This document shows positions 1-9,507 of a stretch of DNA of 39,320 bases, piece after piece (the stretch's first letter is position 1; the number at the start of each line of letters is the position of its first letter). The notes below the pieces were generated by a model. It did no database searches and was not told the DNA's origin. It saw nothing but the letters and a program-made list of their open reading frames with translations. The position numbers were made by a program, and so were the translations under genes. This stretch comes from an uncultured Flavobacteriaceae bacterium (lineage in GTDB: Bacteria; Bacteroidota; Bacteroidia; Flavobacteriales; Flavobacteriaceae), in NCBI GenBank assembly GCA_905181825.1, contig CAJIZJ010000049.1:1-39320 (forward strand). The letters are read 5' to 3'.

Positions 1-49
1 CCCATTAGCGCCGATGGTACTACATTTGTGGAAGAGTAGGTCACCGCCT
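1..49 (+). rRNA. rrf: 5S ribosomal RNA, 3' end (partial)
   Basis: The first ~49 bases match the conserved 3' third of a Bacteroidota 5S rRNA (GCGCCGATGGTACT and GGAAGAGTAGGTC segments, ending in CGCC). The gene is cut by the left window edge, so 16S, 23S and the rest of 5S presumably lie to the left. It is followed directly by a strong intrinsic terminator, as expected for the end of an rRNA operon. The exact 3' end is uncertain by a few bases. Confidence 0.85.
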
Positions 50-57
50 TTTTTGAG

Positions 58-89
58 AATCCCTAACATTTAGTTGTTAGGGATTTTTT
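58..89 (+). terminator. Intrinsic terminator of the rRNA operon
   Basis: A perfect 10-bp stem AATCCCTAAC / GTTAGGGATT (58-67 with 76-85), an 8-nt loop and a run of six T (84-89). It lies just after the 5S rRNA 3' end and points away from it. Confidence 0.92.
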
Positions 90-526
90 GTTTTTTAATC
101 TTTTGCTTGCTCATATGATTATATCCATTTGTTAATTATTAATTCCAGTAGTTATATTTGCAGCAGCAATTGTTATAAAGTTAATGGTTTCCAGCTTTGA
201 TGTAGTGATATGGCTGTTAGCATCTTCTGAATATTTAGGTCTAAGTTTTTTAGTACTTCACATTTAATTGGGCAACAGTAACTGCTTTTCTTGATAGTTT
301 TATGGCCAGTTCAAATCTCTCTTGGTAGTTGTTGGTTCGAAGACTTGGTAGCCATAATTCTTGGTTTCCTTTTTAATCCTTTGTTTTCTAAATACTTTTT
401 CGCGTACTCAGATACTTTTTTAAGAGGTATATGTTATTCTACTAGAATGTCGAAATATATTTGTGTATCGTCTTTGGGACGTAAGTGTCATAAACGGATA
501 CTTTTAAAGACAGTTACTTTATATGT
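90..526. other. Gene-poor gap between the rRNA operon and the histidine kinase
   Basis: No convincing gene. On the plus strand there is a promoter-like site (128-160), a 27-codon ORF (184-267) and a TTG-initiated ORF (291-530) with no recognisable features. On the minus strand one frame from about 520 down to 165 reads as plausible protein (lysine-rich, for example VSEYAKKYLENKGLKRK near 350-410) but is broken by three stops and lacks a start. This may be an eroded gene or simply chance in AT-rich DNA. I see no tRNA, repeat or transposon end. Confidence 0.5.
128..160 (+). promoter_or_regulatory. Bipartite Bacteroidota-type promoter candidate
   Basis: TTTG (128-131), a 21-bp spacer, then TATATTTG (153-160), matching the TTTG/TAnnTTTG -33/-7 consensus of the Bacteroidota housekeeping sigma factor. 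Predicted transcription would start near 165 and run into a region without a clear protein gene. The full two-box match is rarer by chance than the single -7 boxes listed elsewhere, but no transcript evidence is available. Confidence 0.45.
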
Positions 527-2071
527 TTAGATATTTTCCTTTTGGTGTTTTTTCACCATGTTTATTAGTGTTGTTTCATCTAATGGTTTCGCTAAGTAAT
601 CACTGAATTCTGCACAAAACATTTTCTCTTTGTCTTCTTCCATTACATATGCTGTTAATGCTATAATTGGTAAGTTTTTATTTTTTTTCCTAATCTCCAT
701 TGTTGCTTCTATTCCATTCATTATTGGCATTTTTATATCCATTAATACCAAACTAATTGTTTTGTTTTCTTCAATCATAGTTACAGCCTCTTTACCATTT
801 CTAGCATGTAGTATCTTAAATGGGTATCTTTCAAATAAAGCCTCTAGATACAAGAAGTTTATTATTTCATCTTCTGCCACCAATATCACTTCTTTCCTAT
901 CTACTTTTATTTTGATTGTTTTGTTGTCTATATAGCTCATTCGTCTATTTCCTTTTTGATACGGAATTGTGAAATAAAACGTCGCTCCTTCTCCTTCTTC
1001 TGATTTTACCCATACCTTCCCCTTCATTAGTTCGGTTAATTCTTTCACAATTGATAATCCCAGACCAGTGCTGGTGATTGTTCCTGAGTATTTATTCTCC
1101 ACTTGTTGGAACCTTCCGAATATTGATTCTTGATCTTTTTTTTCTATACCACTTCCTTCATCTTTAACGTAAAACACAAGTGTCTGCCCCTCTTTTTTAT
1201 AGCTTACCTTTACGTTGCCATCTGGTGCATATCTCACAGCGTTTTCTATAAGATTTGAAAGTATTTGTTCTAATCTAGTTTGATCTGTTATAATAAAGCT
1301 ATTGTCATCACTCAATCCGTTTTTCACAATAATTTTTTGCGTTTCATTTTTGTTGTTAAGGTTAAATTGTTCTTGTAGTTTTGTAATTAATTTGTTTAGA
1401 TTACATATTTCATATGACAATGTAAGATGGTTAGTATCCATTTTAGACAGATCAACGATGTCACTTATAATCCGTAACAGTCTTTTCCCCCCTGATTCTA
1501 TGAAGTCTAAATACTTTTGTTTTTTTTCATTTGATAAGTTATTTCTTTTAAGCATATTAGAAAATCCAAGTATAGCATTCATTGGAGTTCTGATTTCATG
1601 AGACATATTCGATATAAATGCAGATTTTAATCGGTCACTTTCTTCTGCTATTTCTTTAGCAAGTGTGTTCTGTTCTGTATTTAGATATTCACTTATGCAT
1701 TGAACTGTTCCCATTATTCTAGTGATTTCCTCTTCTTTGTTTTTTTCACACTGTCCTCTTGATACTACGGTAATTATTGATTGATCTTTCTTCACTACTT
1801 TAATGATCTGATAGTAGTTAGAATCGTTTGTACTTATTCTATGGATATTCTTTTCATATCTTTCTTTATCATCTTCATGAACATGACTTACAGCTAATTC
1901 GTAGGATGGTTTTATTGAATATGGCTTGTATCCCAATAACGTATACATCGTTTCTGTCCATTCAATTGTATTTGTCTTTTTATCCCATTCCCAACTTCCG
2001 ATTTTTGCTAGAGATTGTATTTCAAATAATTGTTTTTTAAATTTTTCAATTTGTTTCTTTTCCTCGTTCAT
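527..2071 (-). CDS. Hybrid sensor histidine kinase (PAS - HisKA - HATPase - receiver)
   Basis: A 514-aa cytoplasmic signalling protein with no membrane segments. A PAS-like sensor region spans about residues 20-130 (GSWEWD, LLGYKP). The dimerisation/phosphoacceptor helix carries the H-box SHEIRTPMNAILGF with His158. The ATPase domain shows the N-box (NLIENAVRYAP, ~273-283), G1 (DEGSGIE, ~304) and G2 (GLGLSI, ~336). A C-terminal receiver domain has the acidic pair AED near 400, Asp445 (LMDIKMP), Thr473 and Lys495. All catalytic residues are present, so it should autophosphorylate and pass phosphate to its own receiver. There is no DNA-binding output domain and no adjacent response regulator, so the partner must be elsewhere and the signal is unknown. 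It sits alone after an rRNA operon, and a long leader with an inverted repeat precedes it. Confidence 0.93.
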   Translation of the reverse strand: MNEEKKQIEKFKKQLFEIQSLAKIGSWEWDKKTNTIEWTETMYTLLGYKPYSIKPSYELAVSHVHEDDKERYEKNIHRISTNDSNYYQIIKVVKKDQSIITVVSRGQCEKNKEEEITRIMGTVQCISEYLNTEQNTLAKEIAEESDRLKSAFISNMSHEIRTPMNAILGFSNMLKRNNLSNEKKQKYLDFIESGGKRLLRIISDIVDLSKMDTNHLTLSYEICNLNKLITKLQEQFNLNNKNETQKIIVKNGLSDDNSFIITDQTRLEQILSNLIENAVRYAPDGNVKVSYKKEGQTLVFYVKDEGSGIEKKDQESIFGRFQQVENKYSGTITSTGLGLSIVKELTELMKGKVWVKSEEGEGATFYFTIPYQKGNRRMSYIDNKTIKIKVDRKEVILVAEDEIINFLYLEALFERYPFKILHARNGKEAVTMIEENKTISLVLMDIKMPIMNGIEATMEIRKKNKNLPIIALTAYVMEEDKEKMFCAEFSDYLAKPLDETTLINMVKKHQKENI

Positions 2072-2082
2072 AGGCTCACTTT

Positions 2083-2205
2083 CTAAAGAATTTTAACAAA
2101 ACAGTTTTGTCTTTTCCTCTTTTTAGTATTTATTTTTAATGCAGTCGGTTTCGAACACATCTGTTCTAACATGTAATTGATTGACATGTTAAAACAGATG
2201 TACAT
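2083..2205 (-). other. Possible 40-codon leader ORF ahead of the histidine kinase
   Basis: An ATG-started ORF (begins MYICFNMSINYMLEQ, with a basic stretch KKRKRQ near the end) lies within the predicted leader of the histidine kinase mRNA and stops 11 nt before the kinase ATG. Its first codons lie within the inverted repeat at 2157-2201. An open stretch of this length can occur by chance at this base composition, and there is no homology or ribosome-binding evidence, so it is only a candidate. Confidence 0.15.
2157..2201. repeat. 18-bp imperfect inverted repeat in the kinase leader
   Basis: Arms at 2157-2174 and 2184-2201 pair over 18 bp with a single mismatch, separated by 9 nt. Neither strand has a T tract after the stem, so it does not look like an intrinsic terminator. 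It lies between the predicted promoter (2301-2331) and the histidine kinase start, so it could be an RNA hairpin in the leader or a DNA operator for a dimeric regulator. The inner ACATGT is itself palindromic. Confidence 0.75.
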
Positions 2206-2300
2206 TCAAGCTATGCCGTTATGGCTTCTTGATTGAAACAAAATAAAATACTTGTTTTAAATGGTTATTGAAGAATTAGATTTGGGACCTAAAACTCATT

Positions 2301-2331
2301 CAAATGTACTAAAAATAATTTAACCTCCAAA
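2301..2331 (-). promoter_or_regulatory. Promoter of the histidine kinase gene
   Basis: On the minus strand, TTTG (2331-2328), exactly 19 bp of spacer, then TACATTTG (2308-2301): a full match to the Bacteroidota TTTG/TAnnTTTG promoter. The -33 element overlaps the last codons of the upstream DUF6095 gene. Transcription would start near 2296, giving a ~225-nt leader before the kinase. Confidence 0.65.
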
Positions 2332-2550
2332 CAGACTTTTCATAATCGTGCGAATCCCTTTAAACCCAAAGTAAATTGCAGCACTACAAATAAGAACTCC
2401 TGTGATAATTAGAGGAATGTAAAGAGGTTTTTCTGGATTTGAAAATCCAGCATGTAATATTAATGGTCCTAAAAACATTAGAAATAAAGTGATACCCATC
2501 ATTTTCAGACCTTCAACTAATAGGTTTTTATTTGTTTTAGGTGTTTCCAT
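2320..2550 (-). CDS. DUF6095 family small membrane protein
   Basis: A 76-aa protein with two predicted transmembrane helices (about residues 14-36 and 42-65) linked by a short loop (HAGFSNPEKP), with lysine-rich ends. It resembles the flavobacterial DUF6095 family, whose function is unknown. Its start overlaps the 3' end of murQ by 14 nt, so it is probably co-transcribed and translationally coupled with murQ. The final codons double as the -33 box of the histidine kinase promoter. Assignment rests on size, topology and position after murQ, which I recall as typical in Flavobacteriaceae but could not check. Confidence 0.75.
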   Translation of the reverse strand: METPKTNKNLLVEGLKMMGITLFLMFLGPLILHAGFSNPEKPLYIPLIITGVLICSAAIYFGFKGIRTIMKSLFGG

Positions 2551-3358
2551 TTGAATAGTTTTTTAGCACATTTCGTACATTTTTATATTTTATTAATAGA
2601 CCACTTGCTTTTAATTCAGAAACATTTAACTGTTCCATAATCATCACAGTTCCTCTTTCTATCAGCTTTTGGTTACTAAGCTGCATGTCAACCATTTTAT
2701 TGCCTTTAACTCGTCCTAATTTGATCATTGTTGCTGTTGAGATCATATTCAAAACTAGTTTTTGAGCTGTACCAGCTTTCATTCTTGAGCTTCCAGTTAC
2801 TACTTCTGGCCCAACGACAACCTCGATTGGGTAATCTGACACTTTTACTAGCGGGCTGCCACTATTACATGTAATGCAACCTGTTATAATAGACCTTTTT
2901 GTGCACGCTATAATTGCTGCTGTTACATAAGGGGTAGTTCCAGATGCTGCAATTCCAACTACGATGTCTTTGTTACAAATATTATGAGCTTCCAAATCTT
3001 CCCAACCCTGGTTTTCATTATCTTCAGCAAATTCAACGGCTTTGCGTATGGCCACGTCACCTCCAGCTATCAACCCTATTACCATGTCATAAGGCACACC
3101 AAAAGTAGGGGGGCATTCAGAAGCATCTAAAATGCCGAGACGTCCACTTGTGCCTGCACCTATATAAAATAGGCGACCTCCCTCTTTTATTTTAGCTACA
3201 ATCTGGTTTACTAGTAATTCTATTTGTGGTATGGATTGTTTTACGGATTCAGCTACGCCACCATCTTCCTTATTAATGATTGTTAATATTTTATCAACAG
3301 ACATTTTTTCGAGATGATCGTAGTCAGAGTCTTGCTCGGTAGTTTTTAAGAAGTTCAT
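2537..3358 (-). CDS. murQ: N-acetylmuramic acid 6-phosphate etherase MurQ
   Basis: Cleaves the D-lactyl ether of MurNAc-6-phosphate to give GlcNAc-6-phosphate and lactate, a cytoplasmic step of peptidoglycan recycling or MurNAc use. The SIS-fold signature YIGAGTSGRLGILDASECPP is present, with the family's conserved Glu in ASECPP and a second acidic site in EDNENQG. At 273 aa it is a little shorter than the ~300-aa E. coli enzyme. The open frame can be extended to a TTG two codons upstream, but the ATG at 3358 gives a normal N-terminus (MNFLKTTEQ) and is preferred. A TATTTTTG -7 box ends only 3 nt before this ATG, suggesting a leaderless mRNA. It overlaps DUF6095 downstream. No MurNAc kinase or transporter gene is adjacent. 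Confidence 0.95.
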   Translation of the reverse strand: MNFLKTTEQDSDYDHLEKMSVDKILTIINKEDGGVAESVKQSIPQIELLVNQIVAKIKEGGRLFYIGAGTSGRLGILDASECPPTFGVPYDMVIGLIAGGDVAIRKAVEFAEDNENQGWEDLEAHNICNKDIVVGIAASGTTPYVTAAIIACTKRSIITGCITCNSGSPLVKVSDYPIEVVVGPEVVTGSSRMKAGTAQKLVLNMISTATMIKLGRVKGNKMVDMQLSNQKLIERGTVMIMEQLNVSELKASGLLIKYKNVRNVLKNYSNGNT

Positions 3359-3361
3359 ACA

Positions 3362-3369
3362 CAAAAATA
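3362..3369 (-). promoter_or_regulatory. -7 box for murQ, adjacent to the start codon
   Basis: TATTTTTG on the minus strand (TAnnTTTG consensus), three nt upstream of the murQ ATG. No matching -33 TTTG at 19-21 bp was seen. If used, the transcript would begin at or very close to the ATG. Confidence 0.4.
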
Positions 3370-3391
3370 GAATTTTTGAAACACTTTTGTA

Positions 3392-4192
3392 CTATTCCAG
3401 AGTTAAACTCTTGCTGTATCCTTCAGATAGTCTAAAGTAACCCATAGGGTAGTGTTCAGGGTTAGTTAAGTTTGTTATGTTACCTCTTATAGTTGTAGGC
3501 GTAGTTTCAAAAGGATTCCCACCTTCTTCTGTTTGAGTAATTAAAAAAGTCATGAAGTTAAAATACCTTTCGTCAATCCCCATTATTTCTATGTTCACTT
3601 CGTCTCCAGCAACTAATTCATCATAGAAATATGAAAAAGTAAATACATTCCCTTGATAAAACTCATCTTTCGTAGCTAAGTAAAGATTATCCCCTAAATC
3701 AAATAAATAAAAATTATCCTGTTCTTCATTATCTGTAAATGATATAATAACTTCTTTTTCATCTCCTCCAAATAAGGTGTTATATCCTTGCTCGATGTTG
3801 TCTATGGGGGACGAATGCATGAGTTGTTCTATAGTTGATTCATAAATTTCACCTTCGTAAAGAATTCTAATTTTGTAGTTAGTGTCAAAGCTAGGAGTGA
3901 ATAACATTGTGTAAGCAAGTTCATTTACAGCATCATATTCAAAGCTATAAATCAGGTTGCTAGTTAGGTCAATCAACTCCACAATAGCTTCTGTGATTAC
4001 TTGATTTTCCTCTTGATAAAAAGACCCTGTTAAACTGAGTTTAATAATTTGATTTACAGATTCATTTGGAGTCATTTTAAGAGATGCGTCAACAACTAAT
4101 CTAGGCGTATCGTTAGGTAAGTCAAGTTGAATAACCTCTTCGCAGCTACTATAAAGGATTCCGATACACATTAAAATAAAAGTCTTTTTCAT
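3392..4192 (-). CDS. DUF4249 outer-membrane-associated lipoprotein
   Basis: A 266-aa exported lipoprotein: a short signal peptide (MKKTFILMCIGILYSSC) ends in a lipobox-like cysteine at residue 17, followed by EEVIQLDLPNDTPRLVVDA, typical of the DUF4249 family. These proteins are encoded beside CarboxypepD-reg TonB receptors in Bacteroidota and are thought to form the surface-exposed partner of the receptor; the substrate is unknown. The frame stays open 15 codons further upstream, into the receptor gene, but the signal peptide fixes the start at the ATG at 4192, only 4 nt after the receptor stop codon. The two genes therefore form an operon. Confidence 0.88.
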   Translation of the reverse strand: MKKTFILMCIGILYSSCEEVIQLDLPNDTPRLVVDASLKMTPNESVNQIIKLSLTGSFYQEENQVITEAIVELIDLTSNLIYSFEYDAVNELAYTMLFTPSFDTNYKIRILYEGEIYESTIEQLMHSSPIDNIEQGYNTLFGGDEKEVIISFTDNEEQDNFYLFDLGDNLYLATKDEFYQGNVFTFSYFYDELVAGDEVNIEIMGIDERYFNFMTFLITQTEEGGNPFETTPTTIRGNITNLTNPEHYPMGYFRLSEGYSKSLTLE

Positions 4193-4196
4193 TGCT

Positions 4197-6557
4197 CTAG
4201 AATTTAAAGTTATACGAAACCGCACCCACGGCTCCAAATAATGATAATTTTACCGCTTCATTTGAACCAGTGATTTGGTTTTCTCTAAAATTTAATGATT
4301 GCGTATTTTTACGATTATAAAGGTTGTAAATACTAAATACCCATTCCCCTTTCCATTGTTTGTTCTTTTTTGTTTTGGGTGTATATGTTCCTGAAATATC
4401 AAATCGATGGTAGGCGTCTAAACGGCTAGCATTTCGAGCTTCAAATGTAGGTACAATTAAGTTACTATATTCGTATTGTCCATTTGGATAGGTTGTAGGT
4501 TGACCAGTTTGGTATATAAAGTTTGCATTTAATTTCCATTTTTTAGACAGATCATAACTTGAAGTAATTGATACATCATGTGTTTTGTCATATGGGGTAT
4601 TATACCATTTTCCGTTATTAATCCCAGGATCTGAAGCGTTTATTCCATTAGTTTGTTGTTCGGATTTTGAGAGAGTATACGCAAACCACCCTTTAAATCG
4701 TCCTTTATTTTTTCTAAATAATAATTCAAAACCATAGGCTCTAGACTGCCCATTAAGAAGCACTTGTTCTATGGCTTTATTAGCGATCAAATTAGCACCA
4801 TCTATGTAGTCAATTCTGTTTTTAGTTGTTTTGTAAAAACTTTCAATTTCTAAATCGTAAGAATAGTACCTCTTAAAATACCCAATGGCCAATTGGTCCA
4901 AAACTTGAGGTTGTATGTATTTCCCGCTAGGAGTCCAAACATCTAATGGAGTTTGAGAACTTGTGTTAGACAGTAGGTGCAAGTATTGGGTCATACGGTT
5001 ATAACTGGTTTTTAACGATGTATCATCATTTAATTTGTATGAGACGGCCAACCTTGGTTCCAAATTTAAAAAAGATTTAACCACTTTTCCTTGGTTGTTT
5101 GTTTGTGAGCTAATAGGATTTATTGCTTCGTAAAGCTGTAAATCTGAGTTGTAGCCTACTGCTTGGTTGTTTTCATAAACATTAAGTTCTTTTTGTCCAA
5201 GGCGTAAAAATGAACTTAATCGTGCTCCGTAACTTACTGAAATTCGTTCTGATAATTGTTGATTAAGATCAAAGTAAATAGCATTTTCAAATGCGAATTT
5301 ATTAGTGAGTTCTTCTCTGTTTATCCCTGATTGAGGGCCATTTGGACTGATGACTCCGGGATTGAATCGGTAATAGGTGCTATGCAAGCCATACTCCATT
5401 TTGAAGCGGTCATTTACATATTGTTTAAAATCGTATTTGATATTCATGTTTTGAATTCCAGAATTCCATTCAAATCCAACAAAATTTAAATTTAATCCAT
5501 AGTAATAGTCAGAGTAAATTAGTGATAGATTTGAGAAAAGTTGATTTGAAAATAAGTGATTCCATCTAAAATTAATGACGGTATTTCCATAAGTATTTTC
5601 AAAACTATTAGATACGTTAAAGACATCTCGCCCAAAATATCCTGATAAATAAACATCATTTTTCTCATTAATATTGTAACTTAATTTGCTATTCAAATCA
5701 TAAAAATAAGCAATGTTATCGACCTCAAATAGTGGTAGGAATAAATGTGCATAAGTAGCACGACCCCCCAATAAAAATGATCCCTTACCTTTACTGATAG
5801 GCCCTTCCAAAAGTAAACGACTTGCTACTAATCCAATACCCCCATTTGCTTTAAACTCATTTTTGTTGCCTTCTTTTTGGTAGATATCTAAAACTGACGC
5901 AACACGACCGCCATATTTTGCTGGAATTCCTCCTTTGTAAAGTTTTAAGCTTTTTATGGCATCAGGATTAAATACAGAAAATAGTCCAAATAAATGTGAA
6001 GAGTTAAATATGGTAGCTTCATCTAGTAAAATCAAGTTTTGGTCTGCTGCACCGCCTCGAACGTTAAATCCCGCTGCGCCTTCGCCTCCACTTGAAACAC
6101 CTGGTAAAAGTGTAATGGCTTTGATGACATCCGCTTCTCCAAAAACGACTGGTATTTGTTTGATGCTAGTGGCAGATAAGGAATTAACACTCATCTGTGG
6201 GCTTTTTATATTCAAAGCTTCAACATTACTTTCTATGATAACTTCGTCCAAACTTTCAATTTCTTCTGTTAGGGTGAAGTCCATCGATACGTTTTGATCA
6301 AGAGAAATTGTTTGTTTTAAGGAAGAATAGCCTATGTTGCTAATGGTGACTTCGTAAATTCCCTTATTCAATGTAATGGAATAGAAACCGTATTCATTAG
6401 ATATGGTTCCGGTATTTAAATCTTCGATTATAATATTAGCACCAATAAGTGTTTCTCTTCCTTGTTCTTCAACAATAGTACCGCTAAGTGTGAAACGCTC
6501 TTGAGAGTTTCCGTATAAGCTGAAACATAAAAGAAGAGAAAAGATTATTTTTTTCAT
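4197..6557 (-). CDS. TonB-dependent receptor with carboxypeptidase-regulatory-like domain
   Basis: A 786-aa outer membrane transporter. In order: signal peptide (MKKIIFSLLLCFSLYGNSQ), a CarboxypepD_reg-like beta-sandwich (~20-105, GANIIIEDLNTGT and GFYSITL), a plug domain (~120-225, with AAGFNVRGGAADQNLILLDE) and a C-terminal 22-strand-type beta-barrel rich in aromatic strands, ending in the aromatic C-terminus YNFKF. It uses TonB/ExbBD energy to import a large or scarce substrate. It lacks a SusD partner; the following gene encodes a DUF4249 lipoprotein instead, so it belongs to that receptor class. The substrate cannot be told from sequence. A -7 box lies 17 nt upstream, just beyond the icd terminator. 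Confidence 0.93.
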   Translation of the reverse strand: MKKIIFSLLLCFSLYGNSQERFTLSGTIVEEQGRETLIGANIIIEDLNTGTISNEYGFYSITLNKGIYEVTISNIGYSSLKQTISLDQNVSMDFTLTEEIESLDEVIIESNVEALNIKSPQMSVNSLSATSIKQIPVVFGEADVIKAITLLPGVSSGGEGAAGFNVRGGAADQNLILLDEATIFNSSHLFGLFSVFNPDAIKSLKLYKGGIPAKYGGRVASVLDIYQKEGNKNEFKANGGIGLVASRLLLEGPISKGKGSFLLGGRATYAHLFLPLFEVDNIAYFYDLNSKLSYNINEKNDVYLSGYFGRDVFNVSNSFENTYGNTVINFRWNHLFSNQLFSNLSLIYSDYYYGLNLNFVGFEWNSGIQNMNIKYDFKQYVNDRFKMEYGLHSTYYRFNPGVISPNGPQSGINREELTNKFAFENAIYFDLNQQLSERISVSYGARLSSFLRLGQKELNVYENNQAVGYNSDLQLYEAINPISSQTNNQGKVVKSFLNLEPRLAVSYKLNDDTSLKTSYNRMTQYLHLLSNTSSQTPLDVWTPSGKYIQPQVLDQLAIGYFKRYYSYDLEIESFYKTTKNRIDYIDGANLIANKAIEQVLLNGQSRAYGFELLFRKNKGRFKGWFAYTLSKSEQQTNGINASDPGINNGKWYNTPYDKTHDVSITSSYDLSKKWKLNANFIYQTGQPTTYPNGQYEYSNLIVPTFEARNASRLDAYHRFDISGTYTPKTKKNKQWKGEWVFSIYNLYNRKNTQSLNFRENQITGSNEAVKLSLFGAVGAVSYNFKF

Positions 6558-6574
6558 TTGATTAAATTAGCTGT

Positions 6575-6582
6575 CAAAAATA
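6575..6582 (-). promoter_or_regulatory. -7 box for the TonB receptor operon
   Basis: TATTTTTG on the minus strand, 17 nt before the receptor ATG and overlapping the T-rich tail of the icd terminator. No clear -33 element. The predicted 5' leader is about 12 nt. Confidence 0.4.
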
Positions 6583-6612
6583 AAACAAAAAGCACCTTAC
6601 TAAGGTGCTTTT
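6582..6612 (-). terminator. Intrinsic terminator of icd
   Basis: Perfect 11-bp stem AAAAGCACCTT / AAGGTGCTTTT (6588-6598 with 6602-6612), a 3-nt loop and, on the minus strand, a T-rich tail. It lies 22 nt after the icd stop codon. Confidence 0.9.
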
Positions 6613-6633
6613 AACAAAAAATTAGACAGTATT

Positions 6634-8853
<2,220 letters not shown>

Positions 8854-8915
8854 CTATATAAAGTTTGGTTTTTCTTCAATTAAAATAGATGGTTGCCTCA
8901 CTAAATTAAGGCATG

Positions 8916-8923
8916 CAAATATA
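8916..8923 (-). promoter_or_regulatory. -7 box for icd
   Basis: TATATTTG on the minus strand, 68 nt before the icd ATG. An 8-bp inverted repeat (ATTGGAAT at 8928-8935, ATTCCAAT at 8974-8981) lies just upstream and overlaps the expected -33 region, so it could bind a regulator; this is weak by itself. Confidence 0.45.
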
Positions 8924-9028
8924 TGAAATTGGAATGGTTTTATCAGGGAATTTATTTCTTAAAATAATCAATAATTCCAATCGCATCATGCTTTAAATTT
9001 ATTAAGTTAAATTCTTTAGAATTTTGCC

Positions 9029-9061
9029 AAAAAAAAAGCTCTATATGAATAGAGCTTTTTT
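9029..9061 (-). terminator. Intrinsic terminator of rplS
   Basis: Stem AGCTCTAT / ATAGAGCT (9037-9044 with 9049-9056), extended by A:T pairs, with a 4-nt loop and nine T on the minus strand. It starts 24 nt after the rplS stop codon. Confidence 0.92.
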
Positions 9062-9084
9062 GAGTTTTTGAATCTAAAATCCAA

Positions 9085-9435
9085 CTAACGTCTTCTTTCT
9101 TTAATTCTGGCTTTTTTACCAGTAAGTTCTCTAAAGTAAAAGATACGAGCTCTTCTTACTTTACCACGTTTGTTAACTTCAATTTTTTGTAAGGCTGGCA
9201 AGTTTACTGGAAAAATACGTTCAACCCCTATAGTGCCAGACATTTTTCTGATTGTAAATGTTTCAGAACTCCCTGAGCCTCTTCTTTGAAGAACCACTCC
9301 ACGGTAGAACTGTGTACGTACTTTTTCGCCTTCTCTAATTTCGTAATAAACAGTGATGGTGTCACCAGCTGCAAATTCTGGAAAGTCTTTTTTTGCTACA
9401 AATTCCTCTTGAACAAATTTAATTAAGGATTCCAT
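9085..9435 (-). CDS. rplS: 50S ribosomal protein L19
   Basis: A 116-aa protein matching bacterial L19 along its whole length: FAAGDTITVYYEIREGEK, then FRGVVLQRRG-like YRGVVLQRRGSGSSETFTIR, GVERIFPVN, and the basic tail KVRRARIFYFRELTGKKARI. L19 sits at the 30S-50S interface of the ribosome. trmD lies upstream, as in many bacteria, but here a 138-nt gap holds a separate -7 box, a hairpin at the predicted mRNA 5' end (9457-9500), and a terminator follows. rplS can therefore be expressed alone and may be controlled through its leader. Confidence 0.98.
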   Translation of the reverse strand: MESLIKFVQEEFVAKKDFPEFAAGDTITVYYEIREGEKVRTQFYRGVVLQRRGSGSSETFTIRKMSGTIGVERIFPVNLPALQKIEVNKRGKVRRARIFYFRELTGKKARIKERRR

Positions 9436-9456
9436 GTTGTTTTAATTTATGTGTTT

Positions 9457-9500
9457 TTTCGAAACAACATTCACGATTATCGCCAGAGGTTAACTCGAAA
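9457..9500 (-). promoter_or_regulatory. Structured rplS leader RNA, candidate autoregulatory element
   Basis: On the minus strand the arms 9500-9489 (TTTCGAGTTAAC) and 9468-9457 (GTTGTTTCGAAA) can pair over 12 positions with two G.U pairs and one U.U mismatch. The 20-nt loop contains a small CGA-TAA-TCG hairpin (9482-9474). With the -7 box at 9508-9515, transcription would start near 9503, so the hairpin forms the very 5' end of the rplS mRNA, about 20 nt before the ATG. This is the layout expected of a ribosomal-protein leader, but L19 binding is inference. Confidence 0.45.
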
Positions 9501-9507
9501 TTGGATG

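Noticed and set aside
291-530. 79-codon plus-strand ORF
   Set aside because: TTG start, no recognisable domain, cysteine- and aromatic-rich composition typical of a spurious frame, and its end runs into the histidine kinase gene on the other strand.
3359-3364. TTG start for murQ two codons upstream
   Set aside because: It would add only Met-Cys before the natural MNFLKTTEQ start, and it lies within the TATTTTTG promoter box.
5956-6297. 113-codon plus-strand ORF opposite the TonB receptor gene
   Set aside because: It is a shadow of the receptor coding sequence with no domain features or start context of its own; the same applies to the other antisense ORFs over icd, GAPDH, dnaA, htpG and the symporter.
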